Origin: Sophora flavescens
Lineage: Eukaryota; Streptophyta; Magnoliopsida; Fabales; Fabaceae
Length of the DNA stretch: 64,000 nucleotides
Assembly: GCA_030762895.1 (NCBI GenBank)
Contig: CM061070.1
Location: forward strand, 30,035,652-30,099,651
Reading direction: 5' to 3'
A program made the translations under genes and the position numbers. Below, in pieces: positions 33,231 through 44,634 of the stretch. Position 1 is the first letter of the stretch. Each line of letters opens with the position of its first letter. Below the pieces are notes generated by a model. The model was not told where the DNA came from, made no database searches, and worked only from the letters and a program-made list of their open reading frames with translations.

Positions 33231-33826
33231 CTACTTCATCCTACTAGGCATACTATCGTCTTCTTATGCTTGTTATACCATGACTCACCGAAGGAGGTGG
33301 TGGCCTCATTCGATACGTACGTAAACTTCTATTTAATTTAATTTGTAACATTTACTTTTATTTTATTACACATAAACATATAATTGACATGAATATTTTG
33401 TTCATGATAGCGCTATGAAGGCATGTAGCATATCTTGTGTCAGTGGGAAAAGTAGGACTTCAAAGTAAAAAAAAAAAACATTTAATTGACATCAAATTTC
33501 ATTTCTTTTGTAGTCTCGTCATCAGCCAGATAGTTGGTTGTGTGGGTATTATGTGATGCTTCATATGTTGAACATCGTCTCCGCATCTTTTACCGAGGGA
33601 TGCAAGAAGGTAATTAATTAAACAAGTTATTTAATTATATTTTATTTTTGGTGATGACTTAATTTAATGTTTATTTTATTTGAACTTGTGCCAGCTTTCA
33701 GCGATCAATCTCCTCTTCAAAAAGAAGATTTTAAACACTTGAGGATGCGATTTGCATACTTCTTTTTTAAGTATGTTACAGAAAAAGTAGTAGAAAATAT
33801 ACCTCCTGCATACTTAAAAGATGACG
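33231..33826 (+). pseudogene. Ulp1/SENP-like C48 peptidase part of the second CACTA gene
   Basis: This continues the exon cut at 27365. Coding pieces are about 33236-33320 (ends SPKEVVASFDTY), 33411-33466 (SGKSRTSK), 33514-33609 (SRHQPDSWLCGYYVMLHMLN) and 33694-33826 (QKEDFKHLRMRFAYFFFKYV). Together with the upstream GHWQL they show the residues expected of a C48 cysteine peptidase: His, an Asp in the YHDSPKE block, Gln in QPDSW and the Cys of LCGYY. Such peptidases remove SUMO-like modifiers. In transposons their role is unknown. The exon is cut by the next solo LTR at 33827. The active-site residues look intact although the gene is split. Confidence 0.75.
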
Positions 33827-36800
33827 TGTGACACCCTAAACGCGGGTCATCATATGGTTACCCGTTTGCGGAAATAAAACTTAATTTGCTGGTTGCTTTC
33901 AGAAAACAATATTTTCTCAACGTTTATCTTTTCAAAATATGGTGATAAATTTTTTTTCCTTTTTCTTTTAACCTCGTAACCACAACAACGTAATCAAATC
34001 ACACTTAAATACATAATATATATAAGTCATATAACTATACTGCCTCATATGTTTTTCTCACCTAACTCATAATCAGCTTTAATTTATTCTCAAAACATAA
34101 TATAACACCATAGGACCTAAGCTGGTTGTAACTAACAGACACTACAACCGATAGAAGCAGCAACAGCATGCCCCGAACTAGACAACCTTCTTATTGTAAA
34201 GATCATACCCCTTGTGCGGCTCTGATATGTTTGTAAGGGTGAGAGGCTAATATATGGATTTAACAAAATAACTAAATGCGCGACACAAAAGAAGGCACAT
34301 GTACAATTTCATGTTTATAACAACATAAGCATCAATACTATAGCATACAGTTTATCAATGGGTTTCACACCCCAAACATCAACGTTGGAAAACTATGCAT
34401 GAACACTTCTATACATCATCTAAACATTCACACTTAATCTCATGAGATATCCCAACCAGAAATGAGTTGATCAGACTCCAAGAATGCAGCCAGAATACAG
34501 GCCCACAGCCAGAACACAGGCACGTCTGCCAAATGCATGCAAAAACACTTTGTTCTTGACACTTTTCTTTGCGTTCGATCTTTCCTTGCCGAAGCTCAAA
34601 ATGACTTATGACTCACACAGTTTTAACATCTTTAAAACTTTCGTTAAAACACAGGACCTCACAGTCCGAGTGCTTAATCACGACACCTCTCGACCGATGC
34701 ACCAGTCATATGTTCGTGGTAATAGAAAACATCTTAAATGTTTACACACAGCATACACCACGTATACAGTAGACACCAAGTCTACAGGACCTCAAAGTCC
34801 AAAGGACCCCAAGTCCATAACAATACAGAACCTTAGTACCCCGACGTCTCGGTTACTAAGTTCAACACCACTTTCAACACGGTTGAATTAATTTTGTTTT
34901 CGGAAAATCTTTTACATGGAAAATTCTCCAATAAAATCTTTAAATGCTAAAACTTAGTTTTCACAAGGTGAGTCACTTGAGATTTTAAACTTACTTAAAA
35001 TACGAATTGCCGTTTCAAGATACTTGCCGTCGACACTTTTCCAAATTTGCCGTCAATTATCACCTTTAAAGCTTTTTAAGCCAAAACTTAGCTCTATCCA
35101 CTTAAATAATTTTCTAAAATCATAATTAACTTATTTTCAACAATTAATTTCATAAAATAACTTTTTATAATATTACGAAATTTCTTACGTGAAAATTAGC
35201 CATGCAAAAATATTTTCACGGTTTCGCTCTCATTGTGACTCATAGTTCATTTTTTTCATTACTAAATCATTAAAATAATAATATTTCTCAAAACTCATTA
35301 TTTTTCCAAAACAATATTTTCCACCACTATTATATTCCAACATTTCCCATAAAACATTGAATATAATTTACACAGCTTATTAAAGCTTTTATCTGATTAA
35401 TCGGTTGTGCACTTACCACTGTCAGGCTTCTCAAACAACACTCACAAACAACAGACAACAACAATTATCAGAATTATATCACCAGGCAGATCATGCATCA
35501 TAGCAATATAATATACCACTACATATAATTAAATAAATTAGAAGCAGATCAATTACCAATACCTATAGATAAACAACACAATGTAAACAACATAAACAGA
35601 TAACCACAACCACATATAAATTATACAGACTACACTAAAAGCAAATGGTTATTGAGAAAAATCCCTCAGGTAAGCTCCCCTTACCTCTCGAAGATCTTAG
35701 CTTCCGATTTAAAACTTTGTCGTGAATCTGGGAACCGTCAACGCACGTACACGATAATCTAGTTTATCCTTCATTGAACATAACACTCAATCAACAAACA
35801 AACAACTAAATCAAGCCTAAAATCCTACATGTTGGTTTCGGTCAAGGGCTGACTTTGGGGTTTCAAAATCCTTAAAATTTCTAATCATGATTAAGTCATG
35901 GATTAATGGTCCTTAATCAACAAAGATCATGGGTTAGTGGCTAAACAACTAAATTTTAAACTCAAAACTTCCTAACTCTCATATACTTAGATTCGGCCTT
36001 GACATGTTCATGGGGCTAGGGTTTTTAGTTTGATAAACCAACTTGGATTTATTAAGCATACATACTAATAGCTTGATTACTAAGATCATTAATGAAAACT
36101 TTGAACAAAACTCATCAAATCTCATCCACCTAGGGTTCGGCCAACATAGAGATTTAAGGATTTTCATTTTAATAAACTAACATGAATTAGAGTGTGTAGA
36201 CACACATGTCATATGGAATACATGATCATACATGACAACACATGAACAAAACTCCTACCAAACCCATCCTCCTAGGTTCGGCCCAGTCCAGAAATCAAGG
36301 AAAGAAATTTATCATGATCATATGCTTCTAGATGATGGAAATAGAGATGATTATAAGATCATAGCAATTGTTTCATGCCAAAAGGAATTTTCTAGAATTA
36401 GTTATGAATTTTCAAAGTTCTAGACTTAGAAACTTAAAAGTGATTAACATATATGAGATAAGCTTTGAATCAAGAAATTTATTGAAGAACATAGATATGA
36501 TTAAGGAAGAATAATAGGATTCACCTCTTGAAGATCAAAGACAAGTGAAGATCCAAGGACTTGCTTCACAAAGTGATGCTAGAAAAGCTTATGAACTTAT
36601 GAGTTTTTTTGAACAAAAGGCAATAGGAAGAAAATGAAATGTGAGGGAGGGTATTTATAGAAGGGTGGCTGCGCCACTTTTGAAGGACCAAGTAGAAAGG
36701 AGGTGATTTTTCAAAGGACTTAAGTGCAATTAATTCCTAGGGACCATTTTGCAAAGATTCCAAAAGTATAAGGACTATTTTGCAAATTGCCAATAGTTTG

Positions 36801-37759
36801 AAATGATGACCATGTGCCACATTAAATGTGTTCTCATCTTGACTCATCTTGGTTGAATTTTCTTGAAACTTTTTGGGAAGAACCTAGAATGTTGGAGAAC
36901 ACTTGAGAACATAGTAGAATGGTGTGGAACTTTGGAGAAAAATGGAGAACTTTGTAGAAAATTCTAGAATAAAACTTGGCTCATCCAAATCAAGGCAGCC
37001 CACACTCCTTATTGGGCTTGCGCATGGGCCTTAGAAATTTAGGCTTGGATTTAACTATGTGGGGCCCACTAAAATGCTTAAGGCTTAACCATGACATAGG
37101 AAACTTATATGATTTCAAATGGACTTCATGAAATTAATCCATGGATAAGGAATTTGGACTTCATGGCTACGGTCCACTAAGGGTTTTGGAACAAGGATTC
37201 TAGCCCAATTCACTTGGAAAAACATAGAAACTAACTTAGGGACCAAAGTGTAATTAATAGAAAGTTCGGGGACTAAAGTGCAAAATCCATAAATTGCAAC
37301 TTTAACCTTGTAGAACCTTCTAGACTTAAAAGTGTGATTCATCCCCATGAATCATCTCAAAATTCTAAGATAGCCTCTTTTTCTGCTCTTGGAAACTCCG
37401 AAATCCATTCTGCCGCTCACCCGATTACGTATTTCGTCCGTAAAACGTAAATTATTTCATTTTTTTCTGAAATAATTCTAAAAATACAGAATGGTAGGAA
37501 ATAAAATAAAAAGCTTAAGTCTTTCGTTCACGAATTAAAATTAGGTCTTTTGAGCAGTATAATAATACTGTCAATGGAATTCGCGAGCCGGGATTCGCCT
37601 GACTTCCCAACCTAAATTTTAATCGTAGCTTCCTACATTCAAGTAGAGTTGAGTGGTAAACTCCGTTTATTTAAAATAATTTTCTAAAACTCTAATAAAC
37701 CTATAAACATATTTATGTATATTACTGTTATTTAAAACACTGAAATACAGGGTGTTACA
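33827..37759 (-). mobile_element. Solo LTR, 3.9 kb, large gypsy type, minus orientation
   Basis: Ends are TGTGACACCC and GGGTGTTACA. The flanks tgacg (33822-33826) and tgacg (37760-37764) are a perfect duplication. On the minus strand a CTATAAATAC box lies at 36652-36660, which sets the orientation. The left 200 bases and much of the body match 27366-33230. TGA(C/G)TCA-like words occur near 34975 and 36840. There is no gene, and no internal region is attached. Confidence 0.88.
36652..36660 (-). promoter_or_regulatory. TATA box of the 3.9 kb solo LTR
   Basis: TATAAATAC on the minus strand with a G/C-richer region just downstream in LTR sense. It gives about 1.1 kb of U3 and about 2.8 kb of R-U5. 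Confidence 0.5.
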
Positions 37760-38175
37760 TGACGTGCAGTTGTATGAATTTACATGTATACATTTACATA
37801 TTGGACTTGTGTTAGCTAGTATAGAATATATTATGAATTTTACATGTATAGCGAACTAGCTAGTATAGAATATATTCTGAATTATGTTATGGAAAATTCT
37901 GTATAATTGTGACTAGCTAGTTCTGAATATATTGGAATGCAAATGCATGAGTTAATTTATGTGCAAACTCCATGCGGTTGTTAGTGAGTGTGTGCAAATT
38001 CTGTTGAATTCTGTATTCTAGACTGTTAGTGTATGCAGGGAGCTGGGAAAGGGATATTGCATAACCGGTATTTAAAAAAATTACTTTTAACGTCTGTTTT
38101 GTAAACAACAGACGTTAAAAGTGTTACTTTTAACGTCTCTATTGTACAACAAACGTGAAAAGTGCTGCACTAGTG
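37760..38175 (+). mobile_element. 3' end of the CACTA transposon with subterminal repeats
   Basis: AT-rich non-coding end of the CACTA. A perfect 16-bp inverted repeat built on ACTTTTAACGTCTGTT lies at 38083-38098 and 38107-38122 with an 8-base loop, followed by another ACTTTTAACGTCT copy and a degenerate copy near 38150. The element ends cactagtg at 38175. Such subterminal motifs are transposase-binding sites in studied CACTA elements. That role here is by analogy. Confidence 0.8.
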
Positions 38176-38179
38176 GAGT

Positions 38180-38640
38180 TTTGATTTTGATCCCTATAAA
38201 TATTTTTTCTTTGGTTTGTTCCCTCCAAAATCTGAAATCACTATTTTTTTGTGTCTATTGTCATGTGGCATCCATTAACTACATGTGTCTTATAGAAGGT
38301 CACACGATCATCTAGATAACATCTGTGGTGTCATGTTAGCATGTTAATTAGTCCCCTAAAATTTTCTGTAAACCCTAAAATGAATTTTATTTATCTGCTC
38401 TAAAATGAATGCTAGGGACTAAAAACAATGATATCAAATTTTGGAGGGATGAAAACCATAAACAAAATTTTATAGGGACCAAAACCAAAATTTGCTCACT
38501 TTATAAAGACCAAAATTAGTTGTTTCATATTTTTTAGGGATGAAAATTAAAGATAAAATTTTACAGAGACCAAAACCAAAATCCCTTCATTTTTTAGGGA
38601 CTAAAAACATATTTAACTTAAAAAAACATAAATATAGTAT
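38180..38640. repeat. Dispersed repeat with 'agggaccaaaac' words
   Basis: Words such as agggaccaaaac and tagggactaaaaac recur four or more times. The left end (gatccctataaa, gttccctccaaaat) is the reverse complement of the middle (tttatagggacc, attttggagggatg). This looks like a foldback remnant of a type common in legume intergenic DNA. No ends or target duplication could be fixed. Confidence 0.5.
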
Positions 38641-38981
38641 TAACTCGCTGAGAAGGTAAATTAGGACGATCACAATGCTTTAGTTCATGCATGCACCACT
38701 TTGACAATTGTGAAGCACTGAAGCAGTCCCCAGGGTATTATCTAAAGCTTTACATACATGCGTGTGTATAAGAGGAGTTTGTAAGAGTGAAATTTGAGAA
38801 ATTATTACTTATTTTTATTAATGAAAAACTATTTATAAATTGTTATTTCAGAAAAACTTCTAAGAGGGTTATTAAGCTAAATAGAAACTATGAAAGCTTT
38901 AATGACCATTTGGTAATACTCATATATTGAAAGGCCTTTTGCCTTGAATTGAAAGGCCTACTAGCTTTAATGTGCTGAAAG
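38641..38981. other. Intergenic, nothing recognised
   Basis: 340 bases of AT-rich sequence without an open frame of interest or a recognised repeat. Confidence 0.6.
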
Positions 38982-39116
38982 CAGGCCGTGTCAAGACATT
39001 TCGGGGTCTCAGACGAAAAATTTAAAAATGCTTAGTGTAATATAAATTATCGATCTTTATATTAATTTTTTAGCCTTTTGAGCAGTGAAATCATTTATTA
39101 AAGTTTTATAATCAAG

Positions 39117-39365
39117 TTATTCTAACATTTCACTCTCAATAGATAAGATGATTAATCCATTTAATCTATCTTGTAACATTATTGATCTTAGATAGGATTT
39201 AAGCAATTTTAATTTTGAAAAACTTCGTTTAGCGATAACAGCTGTTATGGGTATTGTCAATAATATTATATAAGCAATACATACATTTGAAAAAGAATCT
39301 AATATTTTGACATAGTTTAATACCTCTAGTGGAGTGTTAATTGCTAAGTTAACTTTCCAAAACAC
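39117..39365 (-). pseudogene. hAT transposase C-terminal dimerisation domain fragment
   Basis: 82 codons on the minus strand contain ITAVIAKRSFSKLKLLKSYLRS and MLQDRLNGLIILSIE. These match the hAT dimerisation region (usually AERSFSKLKLIKSYLRSTM...ERLNGLALLSIE). The rest of the transposase is missing or unreadable upstream, so this is a relic. Confidence 0.85.
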
Positions 39366-39509
39366 TAATTCCTATTTCCTAATCGGTGAGAAGATGGAAT
39401 TGAAGAGTTGTATTTATTCTATAACGTTAGTATTGTTTTATTATTTAATAGTTAAGTATAATATTTCCAACGCCGTACTTTTACTTTTTGTTTTTTAAGT
39501 TAACGTTAG

Positions 39510-40395
39510 GGATGCAAGGGGTCGGTTTGGTTCGGTTTTTGGTTAAAAAAATGTCCGAACCAATCAAATTTGTTTAGTTCGGTTTTCTGTATTTTTTAGT
39601 ACATGCCCCCGAACCAAACCAAACCGATGGAGTTCGGTTTGGTTCGGTTCAGATGATCGGGTTACCTAGTTAAAAATACACCAGAAGCATTTTTTTCCCC
39701 AGAAAATGCACATTGTTTCATTAATTCTTTTTCTTGAAAAAAAAAACATAGAACAGATCGAGATTTGAAAATAAGGAACACAAAGGAGAGAACGAGGGAG
39801 ACACAAAGGAGAGAAGAAGTGAGACCGTGAGAGAAAGGAGAGAGAGACTAAGGTCGGGTTTCAATAAAGATGTATTTCATATATATGGAATGGGGGAGAA
39901 GGGGAAAAGGGGAAAGGGGAGAAGGGGGAAAGGGGACTCAATAGTCACCACGGCGGAGGCGTGGCGGTGAAGCACGATCTGGATCTATAGAAAGGAGGAT
40001 ATGGCGGTGTCGCGGCGAGATGCTTTGGTCACGGACTCATGGCGGCTCTGTAACGACGGACGGCGGTGCTGAGAAGGAGCGAAAGTGAGACAAAGTGAGG
40101 AAGAGGAACTGAGTTAGGGTTTGGAGACTTAGAGGCAGTGAATGGGTCGAAATTTTTGAGGAGCCAATTAGGTCAGGTTAAGTTTAGGTCATAGTAGTTA
40201 TTTTGTTTTTTTTTAATTCTGTACCTTCGGTTCGGGTCGTCGGGTCATTGGATTTGGAAAACAAAGTCCAATGCCCGAACCAATGATAATTGGTTGTCAT
40301 TGGTTCGGTTCGGTTTTTTAACCGAACCAATCCTGTTCGGTTTTTTCCGGATTGGTTCGGTTCGGTTTGGTCGGATTGGCCGTATTGACCTTGCT
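39510..40395. repeat. MITE-like unit with GGTTCGGTTT words
   Basis: The left part has GGTTTGGTTCGGTTTTTGG and the right part has similar words plus their complements (AACCGAACCAA), so the unit can fold back. Terminal inverted repeats are weak (TAGGGATGCAAGG against CAAGGCAGCAAGG). The middle holds a GA-rich stretch and a GC-rich part with GGCGGTG words. Target duplication is unclear. It resembles the GGTTCGG-type hAT MITEs of plants. Confidence 0.45.
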
Positions 40396-40591
40396 GCCTT
40401 GAGAGTCTAAGAGTCTAGGACTTGCAAGTTGAGGTTTGAGGTCTTAGGATAACGTTAACGTACGTGCAGCCTTGCAAGTTGAAGTTTAGGCCTATTGTTT
40501 TAAAAAAAAATGATAGTAATAAGCAAAAAAAATTTGAGGTCTAAGGCTGTTGCCTCATTGGTCTTGCAGTATCCACGGGCCTAGCTGAAAT

Positions 40592-41029
40592 CCTATAATT
40601 GTTTCTATTGTTTATATTGCTTGGATTGTTGTTGTGGAATAACCCCCATGCTGCCTTTCCTTGATTGTTGTATCTGTCTTTTTCCCTATACCTTTGATAA
40701 AAATGATACTCTTCCTTTGCTAGCTATAATTATAAAGTATGCTTAATTTCCATGCACCCATAATAGAAAAAGCATAAGAATATCAGTGGTGAAACATTTG
40801 AAATAGTGTCTTTAAACTCTCAGTCTCACTCAAATGTAGTTGCTAGAGGGTAATGGCAGGACACTTGATGGAAAAGTGTGTCCAAATAAATTTTTTGTCA
40901 TTGCTTTAACTCAAGAAAATGAAAAAGAAAAAGAGAAAAAAATCCGTCAATACTATTTGATCAACTTTAAACTAATCTATTGCTTCTCGAGCTCTGTTTT
41001 GTAAAAATTAGCAGAGAACAGATGAGTTA
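40592..41029. other. Intergenic; ends in the left part of a split MITE
   Basis: No gene is seen. From about 40994 the sequence looks like the left end of a small MITE whose remainder is at 44630-45142. Confidence 0.5.
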
Positions 41030-42518
41030 TGTAACATCCTATTTTTCGGGAAATTAGATATTTTAATTAGATGGGAATGAGGGTTAGATAAATCTAAAAT
41101 TATTTAAGAATCCAAACACATATGCAAGTTCGAAATAAAATTTAAACAACCCAAAATTTTCAATAGGCAAACACCTAAATTTAAATTCTTAATTAAGATG
41201 GTTTATCATTAACAAAATTAAAAGATAATTAGACATAGATATAAATCTTAACCATAGCTAGATGATTATAATTAATTTACTCAAGTTTTACTCATTATGA
41301 TTAATTAGCACAGTCTTAATTAATTATACCCTAGTTACAAGTTTAACCTAATTAAATTAACTAAGTTAATTTTAGTTTTTTTTTTCATGAGCAAGTAGCT
41401 CACGGTTTTGATGCATGAAGGACACCTTCATCTCTTCAAATTCTGGACGCATGATATTGAAGTGCCACCTCCTCCTTAGTATATTTTCTTTCATCATGCA
41501 AGTGGTAATGTCTTTCATTCTCTCCTTTGATTCACGCCACCTCCTACTTGCTATTTTTATTCATGCAAATTTCTTTGACCAATATCAAACCATGTCACCT
41601 ACTTGCCTTTGTTTATTTATTTTTTTCTTCTTCCTTTCTCAATGAGGCAACGCTGAACCATGTCATTTGATTGCCTTTCTTTTCCTTTGTCCATGTAAAT
41701 TCTAGTCTATAACCATAGCATGGATGAGTCATTATGCCACTTTATCATGAAGAATGTTGGGTATTTTAAATTAACATAAAACTAAGATAAAAGAAAAGAA
41801 AAGAAGTCTGAGAAGAGTGATATGGCGTAAAGAAATATAGGGAGTGAGAGAAACCGTGAGGGTAAGAGAAAAATTCTAGAGAGATTTTCGATCAATCCGT
41901 TCGTCCTATCGAGAAACCGATTATACCGTTGTGATCTTCGCGACGTCTACTTCATTATCCTATCTTTCTTTTCTTGATTAGGCTAAGGTAAGCCTATGTT
42001 CTTTTTATGCCTAAATGCCGTCGACGATGGTATTGAGGTTATCTTTCAATTCATTTATCGGTTTCCAATTCCGTCTTCAGATTTGGATTACACGTAATGT
42101 GTGCTTCACAATGATGTGTTCAAGTGAATTTTTGGAGCCCCGGAGGGTGTAGAACTGTACGTGACAGATTTGAGGGAGTATAGGGAGTGTCTGTTTCGTT
42201 GCTCCAAAGCTAGCCTAAGACATCCCAGGTGGGGGAAAGAAACTATTTAACGTCGGAAACGGTGCGGTTACATTTAATTAGATAATGGTGTAGGGTGACC
42301 CAAACCCTACACGAGAGCAAGTAATGGACAATGTCTATACCATATTGGGAACTACTCAGTGGTACCGATGATGATATAGAAATTGTGCGTTTATCGTCGT
42401 TACGCTACATACATAGATTATTTTATTATGTGATGATTGCATGTTTGACTGTTCGATGTGAACTTGATACTTGGTATATGATATCATGAGTGTGGTAATT
42501 ATTTTAGAATTGTTTATA

Positions 42519-42519
42519 C

Positions 42520-42601
<82 letters not shown>

Positions 42602-42775
42602 TATTATTTTAATATTATTACTACTACTGGTGGGATGATAATGATTATTATTATTATTAGTATTATTATTATGAGTACTATTTTTATTGTCATTATTATC
42701 ATTATTATTATTATCATTATTGTTATTGTTATTGTTATTATTATTATTGTTGTTGTTGTTGTTGTTGTTGTTGTT
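42519..42775. repeat. TTA microsatellite passing into TTG
   Basis: About 24 TTA units (42519-42590) followed by interrupted TTA and TCA units, then eight TTG units ending near 42774. Open frames across it (poly-Asn, poly-Ile) are not genes. Confidence 0.95.
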
Positions 42776-43465
42776 ATGATTATATTTTTGGTATTTATCA
42801 TTCGGAAATGATATTATAATATGAGGATATATGATGATGATTTTGGATAACATGATGATGATTATGATGATAGAATGAGTGTAATGATTGTGATTAGAGT
42901 ATTGAGTAAATCATAAGTTATGTTGAGACACGAGAATGTATTTGGGAATTACATACGATATGTGATAGCAGTGCCCAACCAAGATAATTATTGTGAGATG
43001 AGGTTGAGATTAATGAGATGAGATTATTTTGAGGTTATCTATGAGGTTAGGATGACCGGTTAGGGCACTAGGGGGTGACCTGAAACATGGTCTGTGATAT
43101 GAGGGACCTGAAACATGGTCGAGTGGACCTTAAACATGGTCGATTGGGGTCTATGCCTCTGAGGGAAAATTCCCGGGGATAGGCTAACGGCGGACCGTCC
43201 AGAGATGATTTCATTTTAGTCGTAGCTATAGTTCATGCATTGCATGAGCATCTTGGATTGTGGTCCAGAGGTGTGCACCGGGTTGTGTAGCTATAGTGCC
43301 ATTACTTTGCGTGGGCACCCTCCATCCGCGAACGAGGGTGTGCGCCGGGGACTCTGGGACGTGTCGATTATATTGTTGTGATATTCGGATATGGCCGATA
43401 CCTGAGGAGACTATTCATACAGCATTTGCATTGCATCATGATGGAGGGTAGAGGAAAGATCCTAG

Positions 43466-44122
43466 ATGTGGATTGAGGATGATTGTGTTATATATATATA
43501 CCCAGACTTTGGAGACGTATGTTTAGTGTGTCGTTATTTAATTAAATGTGGCCAAACCCTTTCCACGTTTGATGTTATATGGCTTCTTATCCCCTTTTCT
43601 TTTGCTGTGTGTTGTGTACCTATACATTTTGTACTTCAGACTCCGACAGAGCAGATGGCACACTGGGACCACCCATGGATGACCCAGGATCCAGGGTTCC
43701 CCCTCTCGGGGACCTGTGAGGTGGAGTGCTTAGACCCGCACGGGTGGCTTGTGGACCCGGTCGCTCGTTTCGCGGTATATACGGGTCCTGCGTCCATCAC
43801 TACGGGGCTTGGGCAGGGAGCGCCCATCGGATTTCTTGGCACGTTTCGTTTCTGCATGACCTTCCCATTTCCAATAGGACAGCCTGATGGACACGAACCA
43901 CCGATGCCGCCTATGTTCGGGATGGCCCCTGTACCCTTCATGGTACCTCTTGATGCCCTGGTACCCGGATTTGCACCTGCACCAGCGCCGGAGCCCGAGT
44001 TGGCACCTATTCCGGAGGAGGACCCAGTTGCTCCCGCTCAGGACCTACCAGTTGCCCCCGCTCCGGGCCTGGCACCCCTTCCTGAGGTACCCGCACCTTC
44101 AGAGGTTCGTGCTACGGTTTGA
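43466..44122 (+). CDS. Pro-rich open frame within the solo LTR, function unknown
   Basis: 218 codons from an ATG at 43466. A second ATG at 43655 (MAHWDHPWM) may be the more likely start. The second half is rich in Pro and Ala with acidic residues (APEPELAPIPEEDPVAPAQ). No family is recognised. GC content is clearly above that of the surrounding LTR. Like the frame at 27775-28272 it lies near the LTR 3' end in LTR sense. A GC-rich +2 frame overlaps it, so chance is possible. Confidence 0.35.
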   Translation: MWIEDDCVIYIYPDFGDVCLVCRYLIKCGQTLSTFDVIWLLIPFSFAVCCVPIHFVLQTPTEQMAHWDHPWMTQDPGFPLSGTCEVECLDPHGWLVDPVARFAVYTGPASITTGLGQGAPIGFLGTFRFCMTFPFPIGQPDGHEPPMPPMFGMAPVPFMVPLDALVPGFAPAPAPEPELAPIPEEDPVAPAQDLPVAPAPGLAPLPEVPAPSEVRATV

Positions 44123-44634
44123 GTCTTCCCGGGTATCTTCTAGACGACTACATCCTCAGGATAACAGACTCTACAGGCAGAGGTTTCAAGGGCAGCCGGC
44201 CAGGAGTTCTTCCAGTGATAGCGGAGGAGTGTCCGGACCTGCCGGACCTCAGGATGCAGACGAGGGTGGTAGTGTATGATGGCTAGGGCCAGTGCCATCA
44301 GTATAGGTGTGGGTGAGGTTTCACTGTATTTTTGGAGAGGGGACGGGGTGTGGAGTGCATCAGTGAGGCTTTTCAGTTTGGCTTTTGATGTATTTTGTTG
44401 ATGTCACTAGCTTGGGTATATATCGGGATCCTATAGAGGGGAATCCCTTGACAACAGTACTAGCAGGTATGTATATAATTATAGTTGTATGCTATATGTA
44501 TGTTTACATATGCGTTTATAACTTTAAGTTGTAAATTTTCCGCTGTTTTAATATATTCGCTTAACGATAATAAACGAAATTAGGTCTTAATATTTTGGGT
44601 TTTCTTTAATGAGACGTCGGGGCGTCTCAAGCTA

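Larger units (their letters stand above)
1..38175 (+). mobile_element. CACTA (En/Spm) DNA transposon, 5'-truncated by window edge, heavily interrupted
   Basis: The backbone of the first 38 kb is one CACTA transposon. It is read in five pieces (1-720, 18366-20548, 25201-27365, 33231-33826, 37760-38175). It carries a TNP2-like transposase gene followed by a second gene with Ptta/En-Spm-like and Ulp1-like parts. It ends at 38175 with the sequence cactagtg, which fits the TAGTG terminus of the superfamily, preceded by subterminal inverted and direct copies of an acttttaacgtct motif. A 3-bp target duplication (gag after the end) cannot be checked because the 5' end is outside the window. Four LTR-element insertions make it inactive. 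Without them the visible part would be only about 5.9 kb. Confidence 0.88.
38982..40583 (-). mobile_element. hAT transposon relic with nested MITE-like unit
   Basis: Left end CAGGCCGTGTCAAGAC and right end GATACTGCAAGACC (reverse sense, ending CACGGGCCTA) are degenerate inverted termini of the ZMYM1/TTF-type hAT group. Flanks gctgaaag (38974-38981) and gctgaaat (40584-40591) are an 8-bp duplication with one mismatch. Inside is a C-terminal transposase fragment (39117-39365, minus). Positions about 39510-40395 are a later MITE-like insertion. Confidence 0.65.
41030..44629 (+). mobile_element. Solo LTR, 3.6 kb
   Basis: It starts TGTAACATCC and ends GGGGCGTCTCA, with flanks agtta (41025-41029) and agcta (44630-44634), a 5-bp duplication with one mismatch. 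The MITE sequence on each side joins when it is removed. It contains a TTA microsatellite and a Pro-rich open frame near the 3' end. No primer site or pol is attached. It belongs to the same broad class as the other TGTAACA solo LTRs but is a different family. Confidence 0.7.

Noticed and set aside
33821..37764. The CACTA gene reading on into 37765-37855 as a real C-terminus
   Set aside because: The frame stays open for about 30 codons after the insertion, but the residues are repetitive (duplicated MNFTCI-like words) and do not resemble a C48 peptidase end.
42356..42853. Poly-Asn and poly-Ile proteins
   Set aside because: They are translations of the TTA/TTG microsatellite.
41030..44629. 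Complete non-autonomous element rather than a solo LTR
   Set aside because: No internal LTR pair, primer site or purine tract was found inside, and the flanks carry a 5-bp duplication with one mismatch. Solo LTR is the simpler reading, though its ends are less certain than the others.
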